The notes: generated by a model from the sequence alone, not told the origin. A stretch of 64,000 nucleotides of DNA from Pseudomonas asplenii (GCF_900105475.1 NZ_LT629777.1:2170001-2234000); one strand, 5' to 3'. Positions 27,630-36,780 are shown, counted from the first letter of the stretch. Numbers and translations: made by a program.

Positions 27630-28750
27630 CGGCTGGCCTCCCTCGTCGTGGCGGCTTTGGCATGCCGGCGGACCCACCACAGGTACAGGCCGCTGCCGAG
27701 CACGATGAGGGTCAGGATATCGAGCAGGGCCCAGAGGATCTTCATCGGCATGCCACCGTAGTCGCCGAAGTGCAGCGGCTGTGACATCCCCATTGCATCC
27801 ATGTACCAGGGCCGCTCGGCGACGGCGGTGACTTGCAGGTTGCTGGCGTCGATCAGCACCGGTGTGAGCAGGTGCGAGGTCAGGTGGCTGGCGCCCTTCA
27901 TGAACACCGCGTAGTGATGCTCGCTGGAGAAGCGCGTGCCCGGGAAGGCGATGAAGTCAGGGGTCATGCCGGGTGCGGCTTGCCCGGCAATCTTCAGCAG
28001 GTCACTGGCCGGCGCGAGTTGGGTCAGCGGTGGGGCGTTGCGGTAGGGCTCGACCATGGCAGCGAGGCTTTCATTGCGCCAGGCGTCGATGATCAGGTCG
28101 GCACAGGCACTGATCACGCCGGTGATGCCGACCACCAGGCACCAGGTCAGGGTGACGACGCCGATCAGGTTATGCAGGTCGAGCCAGCGCAGACGGGTGG
28201 ATTTGTCCTGGCGCACCGTGGCGAACTTCAGGCGACGCATGAAGGGCAGGTACAGCACCGTGCCGGAAATGATCGCCAGCACGAACAGCACGCCCATGAA
28301 CGCCAGCAACAGCTTGCCCGGCAGTCCGGCGAACATGTCCACGTGCAGGCGCAGCAGGAACAGCGTCAGTCCGCCATTCGCCGCCGGTGTTTCCAGGGCC
28401 TCGCCGGTGCGGGCGTCGAGCATGAAGGAATGCGAGGCGTTGGGCTCGGTGCCGGCAGTGGCGGCCATGATCGCGATCACCCCGTTTCGATCGTCCTCGT
28501 CCCAGGCCAGGTACTGCAGGGCTTCGCCGGGACGATGGGCCCGGGCGGCCTGGACCAGTTGTTCCAGGTTCAGGTGCGGGGTATCGGCGGGCATTTGCCG
28601 CAGCTCGGGTTCGTTGCCCAGCAGGTGGTCGATCTCATGGTGGAAGATCAACGGCAACCCGGTCAGCGCCAGCATCAGCAGAAACAGGGTGCAGATCAGG
28701 CTGGTCCAGGTGTGGATGAAGGACCAGCGGCGCAGGGTTCGGCTGTTCAT
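27626..28750 (-). CDS. PepSY-associated transmembrane protein (siderophore reductase type)
   Basis: A 374-residue inner-membrane protein with four membrane helices. These are HTWTSLICTLFLLMLALTGLPLIF near the start, LLLAFMGVLFVLAIISGTVLYLPF, LIGVVTLTWCLVVGITGVISACADL, and ILWALLDILTLIVLGSGLYLWWVRRH at the C-terminus. Two PepSY-like periplasmic regions lie between. Related proteins reduce ferric siderophores (FoxB, FegB and PiuB type). The ATG at 28750 is chosen because it directly precedes the conserved RRWSFIHTW. It follows the receptor by 61 bases, consistent with an iron-release step after uptake. Confidence 0.87.
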   Translation of the reverse strand: MNSRTLRRWSFIHTWTSLICTLFLLMLALTGLPLIFHHEIDHLLGNEPELRQMPADTPHLNLEQLVQAARAHRPGEALQYLAWDEDDRNGVIAIMAATAGTEPNASHSFMLDARTGEALETPAANGGLTLFLLRLHVDMFAGLPGKLLLAFMGVLFVLAIISGTVLYLPFMRRLKFATVRQDKSTRLRWLDLHNLIGVVTLTWCLVVGITGVISACADLIIDAWRNESLAAMVEPYRNAPPLTQLAPASDLLKIAGQAAPGMTPDFIAFPGTRFSSEHHYAVFMKGASHLTSHLLTPVLIDASNLQVTAVAERPWYMDAMGMSQPLHFGDYGGMPMKILWALLDILTLIVLGSGLYLWWVRRHAKAATTREASR

Positions 28751-28811
28751 GGTTTTTCCAGATGCAAAAGGGTCACGGCTGCCCATGACCCCTGTTTCAA
28801 CGCCTGGCGGC

Positions 28812-31241
28812 TTACCACTTGTAGTTCACGCTGGCGACCACGCTGCGCTGGTCACCGTAGTAGCAGTAATAGCTGTCGCAGGTGGACAGGTATTCCTTGT
28901 CGAACAGGTTGGTCGCCTTGACCGCCACGGTGGTGCCCTTGAGGGCGTTGTCCACGCGGCCCAGGTCATAGTGGACCGAGGCGTCGAACACCGTGTAGGC
29001 ATCGGCCTTGCCGAGCCAGGTGTTGGCCTGGTCGCCATAGGTGTTGCCGGTGTAGCGGGCACCGGCGCCCACGCCGAAGCCGTCGAGGACACCGCTGTGC
29101 CAGGTGTAGTCGGTCCACAGCGAGGCCTGTTGTTCGGGCATCAGTTGCAGGCGGTTGCCTTTGTAGATGCCTTTCTGCACTTCGGACTTGGACAGGGTGT
29201 AGCTGGCGATCAGCTTGAGGTTCTCGGTGACGTCGGAGACTGCTTCCAGCTCCAGGCCCTTGACCTTCACTTCGCCGGTCTGGCTGGTGACCGAGACATT
29301 GCCGACGATATCGGTGACCTGGACGTTTTTCTGGGTCAGGTCGTAGACCGCGGCAGTGAGCAGGGTGTTGCTACCCGGTGGCTGGTATTTCACCCCCAGT
29401 TCCCACTGCTTGCCTTCGGTCGGTTTGAAGGTTTCGGTGGGCGAAGTGCTGGCGTTGCTGGCCGGCTGGAACGACTCGGCATACGACAGGTAGGGCACAA
29501 CGCCCGAGTCGAACACGTAGCTGATCGCCGCGTTGCCGGTGAAGGCCTTGTCGCGTTGGGTATTGGTGGCGTCGTTCTTGTTGAAGTAGGTGGTGGCGCT
29601 GTGAACCCAGTCGTCACGACCGCCGAGGGCCAGGCGCCATTGATTCAGGGCCATCTGGTCCTGGATGTAGAGACCGGTCTGGTTGGTCTTCTGGTTGTAG
29701 TCGTAATAGGCCGTGGAGCGCGCCGGGCGGGTGATCGCCAACCCGTAGGTCGGGTTGTTCACGTTGATGCCTGGCGCGCTGCCAAAGATCGAGGTGTAGG
29801 TGGTATCGCTGCGCTGATGGTCCAGGCCGAGCAACAGGGTATGGGCGATGTCACCGGTGTTGAAGTTGCCCTGCAGGTTGTTGTCGACGGCGATCTGGCC
29901 GATGTTTTCGTCGGTGCTGGTGGTGCTGCGCGAAGACAGGTTGCCCTGGTTATCCACTTGCCCGTAAGGGTAGGACGATGGGGTAATGGCCTGGAAGTGC
30001 AGCTCGGACTTGGTGTAGCGCAGGTTCTGGCGGAACTGCCAGGTGTCGTTGAAGCGGTGCTCGAAGGCATAGCCCAGGGCGTAGAACGTGCGGTCGTAGT
30101 ATTCCCAGTTCGGGTCGCCGAGGTTCTTGTCGCGGGAGATGTCACCAAACGGCATCTTGATCTTGGTGCCCTGGATCGGCCGGAACTGGCTGGTCATCCC
30201 GGTATCGTCGCGGGTGAACTGCGATAGCAGGGTCAGCTGGGTGTCGGTATCGATGTTCCAGGTCAGGCTGGGGGCGATGTTGTAGCGCTTGTCATCGATC
30301 TTTTCGATCTGGGTACCGCCGTCGCGCACTACGCCGCTGAGGTTGTAGAGGAACTGTCCGGCGTCATCGATCTTGCCGGTGCTGGCGAAGTTGATCTGGC
30401 GATGGTTGTCGGTGCCGTACTGCACTTCGACTTCATGGCTGGTTTCGGTGCTGGGACGACGGCTGACCATGTCTATCAGGCCGCCTGGCGGGGTCTGGCC
30501 ATAGACCGAGGAGGCGGGGCCACGGAGCAGGGCGACGCGGTCGAGGTTCCAGGTTTCCATTTTCGGGTTGGCGTACACGCCCTTGGGCAGTGGCAGTCCG
30601 TCGAGAAACTGGGTCGGTTCGAAGCCGCGCACCTGTAGCCAGTCGGCACGGCTGTCACTGCCATAGCTGCTGGCGACGATGCCGGGCATGTAGCGCACGG
30701 CGTCGTCGAGATTCTGCACGTTGCGTTCCTGCATCTGTTCACGAGTCGCCACGGAGATCGAGCGCGGCGCTTCGACGAGTGCGGTATCGGTCTTGGTGCC
30801 GGCCGCGGTGCGGGTGGCGACGTAGCCTTCGACCGGTCCCCAGGCGCTTTCGGCGTAACCCTGGCCGGTGATGCTGGTTTCCGGCAGGGCCAGCGCGCCA
30901 GTGGAAATGGCCACCAGCGTATAGGTCTCGACACTGCTCTGCACCAGTTGCAGGCCGGTGCCGTTGAGGGCGGTGTGCAGCGCGGTGAGGGTGTCGAACT
31001 GGCCCTGGACCGGTGCCGAGGTTTTGCCGGCGGCCAGGGCCGGGTCAAGGCTCAGGGCCACGCCGGCCTGGCTGGCGATCTGGCTCAGGACTGCGCCCAG
31101 CGGGCCGGCTGGCAGGTTGTAGCTACGCACGCTGGAGGCCTGTTCGGCGGCGAGCAGTGTCGGGCTGAGCAGCGGGGCGCCGAGGGCGATGGCGACGGCC
31201 AGCAGACTGGGACGGAGCAGGGTATCGAACGTGCGGGACAT
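28812..31241 (-). CDS. fiuA: TonB-dependent siderophore receptor (ferrichrome-type, FiuA-like)
   Basis: An 809-residue outer-membrane receptor. A signal peptide ends near LLAAEQ. An N-terminal STN signalling domain (residues about 40-110: YNLPAGPLGAVLSQIASQAGV) shows it is a transducer that talks to the FecR-type protein. Then come the TonB plug (ALVEAPRSISVATREQMQERN; LRGPASSVYGQTPPGGLIDM) and a 22-strand barrel ending NYKW. A Cys pair near the C-terminus (TCDSYYCYYG) resembles ferrichrome and ferrioxamine receptors. The neighbouring sigma/anti-sigma pair and creBCD nearby match the fiuA-fiuR-fiuI order I recall in P. aeruginosa. The ligand is inferred. Confidence 0.82.
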   Translation of the reverse strand: MSRTFDTLLRPSLLAVAIALGAPLLSPTLLAAEQASSVRSYNLPAGPLGAVLSQIASQAGVALSLDPALAAGKTSAPVQGQFDTLTALHTALNGTGLQLVQSSVETYTLVAISTGALALPETSITGQGYAESAWGPVEGYVATRTAAGTKTDTALVEAPRSISVATREQMQERNVQNLDDAVRYMPGIVASSYGSDSRADWLQVRGFEPTQFLDGLPLPKGVYANPKMETWNLDRVALLRGPASSVYGQTPPGGLIDMVSRRPSTETSHEVEVQYGTDNHRQINFASTGKIDDAGQFLYNLSGVVRDGGTQIEKIDDKRYNIAPSLTWNIDTDTQLTLLSQFTRDDTGMTSQFRPIQGTKIKMPFGDISRDKNLGDPNWEYYDRTFYALGYAFEHRFNDTWQFRQNLRYTKSELHFQAITPSSYPYGQVDNQGNLSSRSTTSTDENIGQIAVDNNLQGNFNTGDIAHTLLLGLDHQRSDTTYTSIFGSAPGINVNNPTYGLAITRPARSTAYYDYNQKTNQTGLYIQDQMALNQWRLALGGRDDWVHSATTYFNKNDATNTQRDKAFTGNAAISYVFDSGVVPYLSYAESFQPASNASTSPTETFKPTEGKQWELGVKYQPPGSNTLLTAAVYDLTQKNVQVTDIVGNVSVTSQTGEVKVKGLELEAVSDVTENLKLIASYTLSKSEVQKGIYKGNRLQLMPEQQASLWTDYTWHSGVLDGFGVGAGARYTGNTYGDQANTWLGKADAYTVFDASVHYDLGRVDNALKGTTVAVKATNLFDKEYLSTCDSYYCYYGDQRSVVASVNYKW

Positions 31242-31367
31242 GGGCAGATTCCTGAATGGAAATGTTTCTCAATGCCTATGGGCCGGACGAAATTGGAAAA
31301 GTGATAGGGTTGATTGAAAATAATTTAGATTCACGTTGGCTCGCCTGGATGAACGCGATCCTCCTGC

Positions 31368-31450
31368 GGGAGCCGGCTTGCTGGCGATCGCGAGGGCTCA
31401 AGCAACCAGGCGGTGTCTGGAAGAGCGCAATCGCCAGCAAGCCGGCTCCC
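31368..31450. repeat. REP inverted pair
   Basis: The arm gggagccggcttgctggcgat (31368-31388) is repeated perfectly in inverse at 31430-31450 (21 bases each, 41-base loop). It lies in the gap between the receptor and anti-sigma genes. Confidence 0.85.
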
Positions 31451-31496
31451 ACAAGGGAACTCGGGTGTGGGCATTCCGTGGCCGGTCATGGGGGAT

Positions 31497-31520
31497 GATC
31501 GTTCCCGATTGGGAACGATC
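31497..31520. terminator. Perfect hairpin after the anti-sigma gene
   Basis: gatcgttccc-gatt-gggaacgatc is a perfect 10-base stem ending 12 bases past the fiuR stop on the minus strand. It lacks a T-run. It may be a weak or 3'-stabilising terminator, or a protein-binding palindrome. Confidence 0.45.
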
Positions 31521-31532
31521 AGTTGGGGAAAC

Positions 31533-32513
31533 TCAGGGCTTGGTATCGGCCTTGGCCTGTACCGTCACCCACCACTGCGTATGCCGTTCGATCTGCACCG
31601 GCAAGGTCGGCAGCAGAGCGCTCAGCGCCAGGTCGGTGTCGTGCAGCGGGAAGCTGCCGGTGATCCGCAGGTTGGCGACTTTCGGGTCGACACCCAGGTG
31701 GCCGCGTCGGTAGCGGCCCAGTTCGTCGAGCATGTCCGCCAGGCGGACGTTGTCCACCACCAGCATGCCCCGGGTCCAGGCGTCTGCACCGGGGGCGAGG
31801 GGTTGCAACGGGCCCAGGCGGTCGTGTTGTATCAGTGCCTGCTGGCCTTCATGCAGGATCTGTTCATCGGATCGCTGCTCCGGACGCGCGACTACCGCCG
31901 ATTGCAGGACGCTCAGGCGCGTGCCCTGGTCTTCGCGCTTGACCAGGAATCGTGTGCCCAGCGCGCGCATGCGCCCGTCGTCGGTCTCGACGATGAACGG
32001 GCGAGTATCGCCATGACCGGTCTGGATCAGGATTTCGCCGTCGCGCAGCACGATCCGGCGGGTTTTTTCATCGAAACGCACATCCAGCGCACTGTGGGTG
32101 TTGAGCTGAATGACCGTGCCATCGGCCAGGTGCAGGGTGCGTTGTTCGCCGGTGGCAGTGCGCTGGTCGGCCAGCCAATAGTCGATCGGCAGGTAATGCT
32201 TGCCGAGCAGCAGCGCCAGGCCGCAGGCCAGCATGACGCTCGCCAGGCCACCGCCGAGTTTGCGCAGCCGCTGGTGAACGCCGTCACGGGACTTGAGCAG
32301 GGCACTGCGCGCCGGCGCGCTGGTGCCGCTGAAACGCTGGTCGAGCATGCCCAACTGGCGCCAGGCCCGTGCATGTTCTTCATGGGCCGAATGCCATTTG
32401 TCGAACTCGGCCTGTTCCACGGCGCTGCGGCCGCTGCCCTCCAGGCACAGTTGCCAGGCAATGGCGGCGTCGAGCACGCGGGCGGACACCGGCTTGTTGT
32501 TGAACGGGTTCAT
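31533..32513 (-). CDS. fiuR: FecR-family anti-sigma/sigma regulator
   Basis: A 326-residue transmembrane regulator. The N-terminal cytoplasmic part (DAAIAWQLCLEGSGRSAVEQAEFDKWHSAHEEHARAW, DUF4880 type) binds the sigma factor. A membrane segment at about residues 85-108 (GGLASVMLACGLALLLG) is followed by the periplasmic FecR domain (ADGTVIQLNTHSALDV) and a C-terminal STN-contact region. Its ATG overlaps the sigma stop by four bases. It should hold the ECF sigma inactive until the receptor is loaded with iron-siderophore. Confidence 0.88.
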   Translation of the reverse strand: MNPFNNKPVSARVLDAAIAWQLCLEGSGRSAVEQAEFDKWHSAHEEHARAWRQLGMLDQRFSGTSAPARSALLKSRDGVHQRLRKLGGGLASVMLACGLALLLGKHYLPIDYWLADQRTATGEQRTLHLADGTVIQLNTHSALDVRFDEKTRRIVLRDGEILIQTGHGDTRPFIVETDDGRMRALGTRFLVKREDQGTRLSVLQSAVVARPEQRSDEQILHEGQQALIQHDRLGPLQPLAPGADAWTRGMLVVDNVRLADMLDELGRYRRGHLGVDPKVANLRITGSFPLHDTDLALSALLPTLPVQIERHTQWWVTVQAKADTKP

Positions 32514-33028
32514 GTCGGCTCGCCGTACAGCGCGATGTAGCACTGGCGAATGCCCTGGGCCAGGTACTGGCGCACGCGCGGTACCGAGACGCCGAGCTTT
32601 TGCGCGATGTCGGCATGGCTCAGGCCTTCGAGGCGGTTGTAGAGGAAGGCGGCGCGGGCCTTGCTCGACAGTTTGCCGAGCATCCGGTCGATGGCCTTGA
32701 GGTCTTCGAGGATCAGTTGCTGCTCTTCCAGGGACGGTTGCTCGTTTTCCGGCAGCAGCATCAGTTCGTTGAGGTAGGCCTGCTCCAGCGCCGCTCGACG
32801 GAAATGGTCGAACAGCAGGCCCTTGGCAATGGCCGCCAGGAACGCGCGAGGTTCGCGGGGAGCCTTGAGTTCATCGCGTCCGAGCAGGCGCACGAAGGTA
32901 TCCTGGCTCAGATCCTCGGCGCGTTGCGGGCAGGCAATATTGCGTCGCAGCCATGCCAGCAACCAACTGCGATGGTCGCGATACAAGGCGCCAACAAGCT
33001 CATTGTGCGGGCTTCGGACTGACGACAC
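32510..33028 (-). CDS. fiuI: ECF sigma factor for iron-siderophore uptake
   Basis: A 172-residue sigma factor. Region 2 is LVGALYRDHRSWLLAWLRRNIACPQRAEDLSQDTFVRLL; region 4 is LEGLSHADIAQKLGVSVPRVRQYLAQGI. It directs RNA polymerase to the receptor gene. The start is uncertain: a GTG at 33028 gives the usual length, while the open frame continues upstream through the promoter and Fur-box-like site, which argues against a longer protein. No strong Shine-Dalgarno sequence is visible, so translation may be weak. Confidence 0.85.
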   Translation of the reverse strand: MSSVRSPHNELVGALYRDHRSWLLAWLRRNIACPQRAEDLSQDTFVRLLGRDELKAPREPRAFLAAIAKGLLFDHFRRAALEQAYLNELMLLPENEQPSLEEQQLILEDLKAIDRMLGKLSSKARAAFLYNRLEGLSHADIAQKLGVSVPRVRQYLAQGIRQCYIALYGEPT

Positions 33029-33052
33029 GGAGATTACCGGCAGGAAGTTTAA

Positions 33053-33068
33053 AATAACGAGAATTATT
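33053..33068 (-). promoter_or_regulatory. Fur-box-like site upstream of the sigma gene
   Basis: The inverted repeat AATAA-N6-TTATT, with the core cgagaatt, is 25 bases upstream of the proposed GTG. It resembles the degenerate Fur boxes before iron-starvation sigma genes in Pseudomonas, so repression by Fe-Fur is expected. Confidence 0.5.
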
Positions 33069-33268
33069 CGCGATTGTGTCAGGGCGCCAGGAAAGGTGCA
33101 ATAACTGCCGGTCGGATTGCCATCATGAATGTGTGGGAGGGTGTGTCTGCAGGCCCCTTCGCGGATGAAACCGGCTTCCACACTGTATGCGGTGTGCACA
33201 AGATGAGCGTCTGGGGGAGCCGGATTTACCCAGGCGTCGGACCGCCGCGAACCAGGCGCTGTCTATCT

Positions 33269-33976
33269 TCAGAAGGACGGTGTCTGCTGCCGCCGCTTCC
33301 ACTGGCTCAGCCGCTGTTGCAGTGCCAGCGGGCTGTCCAACTGCTGCTGTCGGGCCCGGCTGAACAGGATCAGCGCCAGCTCGGCGGTGGCCAGGGCATC
33401 GGCGCTGGCGTGGTGGCGTTCCTCGACCTGCAGTTTGAAATGACCGATCCAGTCATCCAGCCCGGCTTCGCGCAACTGCGCCTGGGGACACAACAGCGGC
33501 GCCAGGTCGGCGACATCGAGAAACACATGTTGCAGGCGATAGCCCAGGCTTTCCTTGAGGGCGCGGCAGAGCATGTGCTGGTCGAACGGTGCATGGAAGG
33601 CCAGCAGCGGGCTGTCGCCGACAAACGCCATGAAGTCCAGCAGCGCCTCGACCGGGTCACTGCCAGCGGCCAGTGCGCTGGGCCCCAGGCCGTGGATCAG
33701 CACGCTGGGGCTGACGGTCCGCTCGGTGCGTTGCAAGGTGCGTTCGAACGATTGCCCGAGGTCGATGGCGCCGTCTTCGATCGCCACCGCGCCAATCGAA
33801 ATCACCTGGTCGCGGTTGAGGTTGAGGCCGGTGGTTTCCAGGTCGACCACGACCCAGCGTTGTTCGCGCAACGAGCACTCGCCCAGGGGGGGCGACGCCA
33901 CGAGCTGTTGCAGGCGTTCGACCTGCTCGGCGCCCAGTTGCGGCGCGTTGGCCTTGAACCAGGAAAACAGCTTCAT
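33269..33976 (-). CDS. DnaQ-like 3'-5' exonuclease
   Basis: A 235-residue DEDDh exonuclease. Exo I is WVVVDLETTGLNLNRDQVISIGAVAI, Exo II is LLAFHAPFDQHML, and Exo III is the HHASADALATAEL segment with the His and Asp. It hydrolyses DNA or RNA 3' ends but lacks the polymerase-III clamp features of real DnaQ. It overlaps the upstream cNMP/CBS/DUF294 gene by four bases, so the two are co-expressed. The pair is conserved in pseudomonads as I recall. The shared function is unknown. Confidence 0.87.
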   Translation of the reverse strand: MKLFSWFKANAPQLGAEQVERLQQLVASPPLGECSLREQRWVVVDLETTGLNLNRDQVISIGAVAIEDGAIDLGQSFERTLQRTERTVSPSVLIHGLGPSALAAGSDPVEALLDFMAFVGDSPLLAFHAPFDQHMLCRALKESLGYRLQHVFLDVADLAPLLCPQAQLREAGLDDWIGHFKLQVEERHHASADALATAELALILFSRARQQQLDSPLALQQRLSQWKRRQQTPSF

Positions 33977-35907
33977 AGCTGATACCGCAGGGCCAGGCTG
34001 CCTTGCAGGCGCTGGGCCTGGCGCAACGATTCGCGCAGGATGCGCCGGTCCAGATGGTTGAGGCTCTCCGGGTCGACCCGGTTGGAGTAGGGCAGGTTGC
34101 TGCGGGTCTGTAATTGATGCTGTTGCATGCGGGTCTGCTGGATGAAGTGATAGGCCTCTTCATAGGCGGCGCCGTCGAGCGGGTCGATCACTTCTCGGGC
34201 GACCAGTTGCTGCAGGCGCTCCAGGGTATTGTTGGCCTCGATGCCATTGGCCAGCGCGAGCAGGCGGGCACCGTCGACGAACGGCGTCAGACACTGGACT
34301 TTCAGGTCGAGGGTGGCCTTGTCACTGCCTTTGCGGCTCAACACGAACTCGCGGAAGCGCCCCACCGGCGGCCGGTTGCGCAGGGCGTTTTCCGCCAGCA
34401 TGCGTTGGAACAGGCGATTGTCGGCGACCTGGGTGAGAATCCCCTGGCGCAGTTGCTGGCAGGCCTGCTCCTCGCCCCAGACCACCCGCAGGTCGAAATA
34501 GATGCTCGATCCCAGCAGGTTTTCCGGCGTGGCCTCGCGAATGAACGCGGCAAAGCGCCGGGCCCATTCGGCGCGGGACAGGCACAGCTCGGGATTGCCG
34601 GCCATGATGTTGCCCTTGCACAGGGTGAAGCCGCACAACGCCAGGTACTGGTTGATCTGTTGGGCCAAGGGCAGCAGCTTGCCGCGAATCTCGGCGGCGT
34701 GCACCGCATCGCTAGCTTCGAAGAGAATGCCGTTGTCCTGGTCGGTGTGCAGGGTCTGTTCGCGGCGACCTTCGCTGCCGAAACACAGCCAACTGAAAGG
34801 CACGCCGGGATCGCCGCGCTCCTGCAGGGTCAGTTCGATCACCCGGCACACGGTATGGTCGTTGAGCAGCGTGATGATGTGGGTGATCTGGGTCGAGGAC
34901 GCGCCATGGGCGAGCATGCGTTCGACCAGTTGGCCGATCTCGCCTCTTATTGCCACCAGGTTTTCCACGCGGGGTGCGTTGCGGATGGTCCGTGCCAGAT
35001 GCACCAGGTCGACCCGCTGCAGGGAAAACAGGTCGCGCTCGGACACCACCCCACACAGCCGCTGCTCCTTCACCAGACAGACATGGGCGATATGCCGCTG
35101 GGTCATGGCAATCGCCGCATCGAAGGCGCTGTGCTCCGGGGTCAGGGCGAACGGTGTCTGGGTCATGTGCCGGTCGATGCTCTGGTTGAAGTCGCTGACG
35201 CCGTCGGCGACCACCTGGCGCAAGTCGCGCAGGGTGAAAATCCCCAGCGGCGCCTTGTTTTCATCGACCACGACGATGCTGCCGACCTGCTGCTCATGCA
35301 TCAGGCTGACCGCCTCGCGCAGCGGCGTGAGCGGGTCACAGGTGACCGGGTGGCGCATGGCCAACTCGCCGAGACGGCTATTGAGCGAGTATTGGGTGCC
35401 GAGGGTTTCCACGGCCTTCTGTTGTACCTGCTGGTTGACCTGGTCGAGCAGGCTGCTGACGCACCGCAGGGCAAAATTGCGAAAACTGTCGGACAGCGAG
35501 AACAGCTTGATGAACGCCGGCTTGTTCAGTTGCAGGCAGAAGGTGTCTTCGCCCGCCAGGTGTTCGGTACGGGTGGCGCGCTCGCCCAACAAGGCGGCGA
35601 GGGGGAAACATTCGCCCGTGGCGATTTCGAAGACAGTCTGGGTGCCGCCCTTGGCTGTGTGCGGACGCTCGCCGACGATGCGCCCCTGCTTGACGATGTA
35701 GAAGTGTTCCACCGGGCCGTCGGCGGGCTTGATGATGCTCTCGCCCTGGCCGTAGAACCGCAGTTGGCACTGCTCGACCAGATAGGCCAGGTGAGCGTGT
35801 TCCATCTGGTTGAAAGGGGGGAAACGTTGCAGGAACTGCATGGTGCCGTGGATGTTTTGCAACACCGCGGTCTTCCCTGCCTGGGTGAAGGCATCCGCTT
35901 TGCTCAT
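33973..35907 (-). CDS. cNMP-binding, CBS and DUF294 nucleotidyltransferase-like protein
   Basis: A 644-residue four-domain protein. It contains a cyclic-nucleotide-binding domain (about residues 25-145; GESIIKPADGPVEHFYIVKQGRIVG and FEIATGECFPLAALLG) and a CBS pair (about 180-300; MTQTPFALTPEHSAFDAAIAM). A DUF294 nucleotidyltransferase-like domain (about 340-480) has FGSEGRREQTLHTDQDNGILF, which keeps the GS and DxD pattern. A DUF294 C-terminal domain ends it. It looks like a nucleotide-sensing regulator, similar in architecture to GlnD-like uridylyltransferases fused to sensors. It is co-translated with the exonuclease. The target is unknown. Confidence 0.87.
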   Translation of the reverse strand: MSKADAFTQAGKTAVLQNIHGTMQFLQRFPPFNQMEHAHLAYLVEQCQLRFYGQGESIIKPADGPVEHFYIVKQGRIVGERPHTAKGGTQTVFEIATGECFPLAALLGERATRTEHLAGEDTFCLQLNKPAFIKLFSLSDSFRNFALRCVSSLLDQVNQQVQQKAVETLGTQYSLNSRLGELAMRHPVTCDPLTPLREAVSLMHEQQVGSIVVVDENKAPLGIFTLRDLRQVVADGVSDFNQSIDRHMTQTPFALTPEHSAFDAAIAMTQRHIAHVCLVKEQRLCGVVSERDLFSLQRVDLVHLARTIRNAPRVENLVAIRGEIGQLVERMLAHGASSTQITHIITLLNDHTVCRVIELTLQERGDPGVPFSWLCFGSEGRREQTLHTDQDNGILFEASDAVHAAEIRGKLLPLAQQINQYLALCGFTLCKGNIMAGNPELCLSRAEWARRFAAFIREATPENLLGSSIYFDLRVVWGEEQACQQLRQGILTQVADNRLFQRMLAENALRNRPPVGRFREFVLSRKGSDKATLDLKVQCLTPFVDGARLLALANGIEANNTLERLQQLVAREVIDPLDGAAYEEAYHFIQQTRMQQHQLQTRSNLPYSNRVDPESLNHLDRRILRESLRQAQRLQGSLALRYQL

Positions 35908-36273
35908 GGCCGCTACCGCTGTTGTCCGTTGTTGTTATCGGGATTTTTTGTCGAGGACTGTCGCTGTTTCACCCATGGTCGGACGCTTGGTGGCGCGTGC
36001 CCATTGGACGTAAGTCTAGTGGCCTGTGTGGCCGGTTCGCCCCCGCACATCAACCGTACAGGCCACTCGGGTGCGCATGAGGCATTTGCGGTCGGTGCAG
36101 TCATCTTCAGTTCAACTCCACCACTTTGGGAAATAACCTACAGTTAATGGGTCGAGTTCTTGATAATGAGCCTCTTGGAAAACTTTCCGACGAAGTGCAC
36201 ATTGAGCAACCGTTTAATGATGTCTGACCACAGAGCCAGAGAATTGAATGGCCAAGGGAAGCCAGAGAAGCGT
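35908..36273. other. Intergenic region without a recognised gene
   Basis: These 366 bases separate two divergent genes. An open frame continues upstream of the receiver's chosen start (to 36160), but that stretch lacks receiver character. No hairpin terminator, RNA gene or clear operator was recognised. Confidence 0.6.
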
Positions 36274-36717
36274 ATGACCGACCACGATATTTTGAGCGAT
36301 GCCGAGCGTGAGGCATTACTGCAGGTGATGCATGCTCCCCAGCTGCCTTCGCAACGTGTGTTGATCGTTGACGACGATCCGGATGCGCGCGAGCTGTTGT
36401 CGGAGATTTTTGCCATCAATGGTATTCACTGTTTGACTGCCGCCAGTGGCAGTGCGGCATTCAAGTTGCTGGAGAGCAATCGCGCCATTGGTCTGCTGAT
36501 CACCGATCTGCGCATGGCTGACGATGGCCTCGACCTGATCCGCAAGGTGCGCGGTTCCGAGCGTGCGGCGCTGCCGATCATCATCATCTCGGGCAATGCC
36601 CAGGTACGTGATGCCATCGATGCGATGCACCTGAGCGTGGTGGATTTCCTGCTCAAGCCGATCAATGCCGACCAGTTGCTCAAGCTGGCCCGACGTGAGC
36701 TGGGCATGGTTGTCTGA
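36274..36717 (+). CDS. Stand-alone response regulator receiver
   Basis: A 147-residue CheY-like protein. Its acidic residues are at 33-35 (VLIVDDDPDARE), the phospho-acceptor Asp at 78 (LLITDLRMADDG), the Ser at 106 (IIIISGNAQ) and the Lys at 128 (LLKPINAD), so all catalytic residues are present. There is no output domain. About 28 residues precede the receiver. The ATG at 36274 (agagaag upstream) is preferred; ATGs at 36220 or earlier are possible. No kinase gene is nearby, so the partner is elsewhere. Confidence 0.85.
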   Translation: MTDHDILSDAEREALLQVMHAPQLPSQRVLIVDDDPDARELLSEIFAINGIHCLTAASGSAAFKLLESNRAIGLLITDLRMADDGLDLIRKVRGSERAALPIIIISGNAQVRDAIDAMHLSVVDFLLKPINADQLLKLARRELGMVV

Positions 36718-36733
36718 TCACCTCGTTGACATG

Positions 36734-36767
36734 AAAAAGCCCTGACCGTCACCGATCAGGGCTTTTT
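36734..36767. terminator. Bidirectional rho-independent terminator
   Basis: AAAAA, stem gccctga (36739-36745), loop, stem tcagggc (36756-36762), TTTTT. It lies between the receiver gene and the convergent glcB and serves both. Confidence 0.93.
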
Positions 36768-36780
36768 GTTGCGCGGGTGA

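Noticed and set aside
31242..31330. ECF-type promoter of the siderophore receptor
   Set aside because: A CGTC-like -10 exists on the minus strand but no convincing -35 at the right distance; left as unproven.
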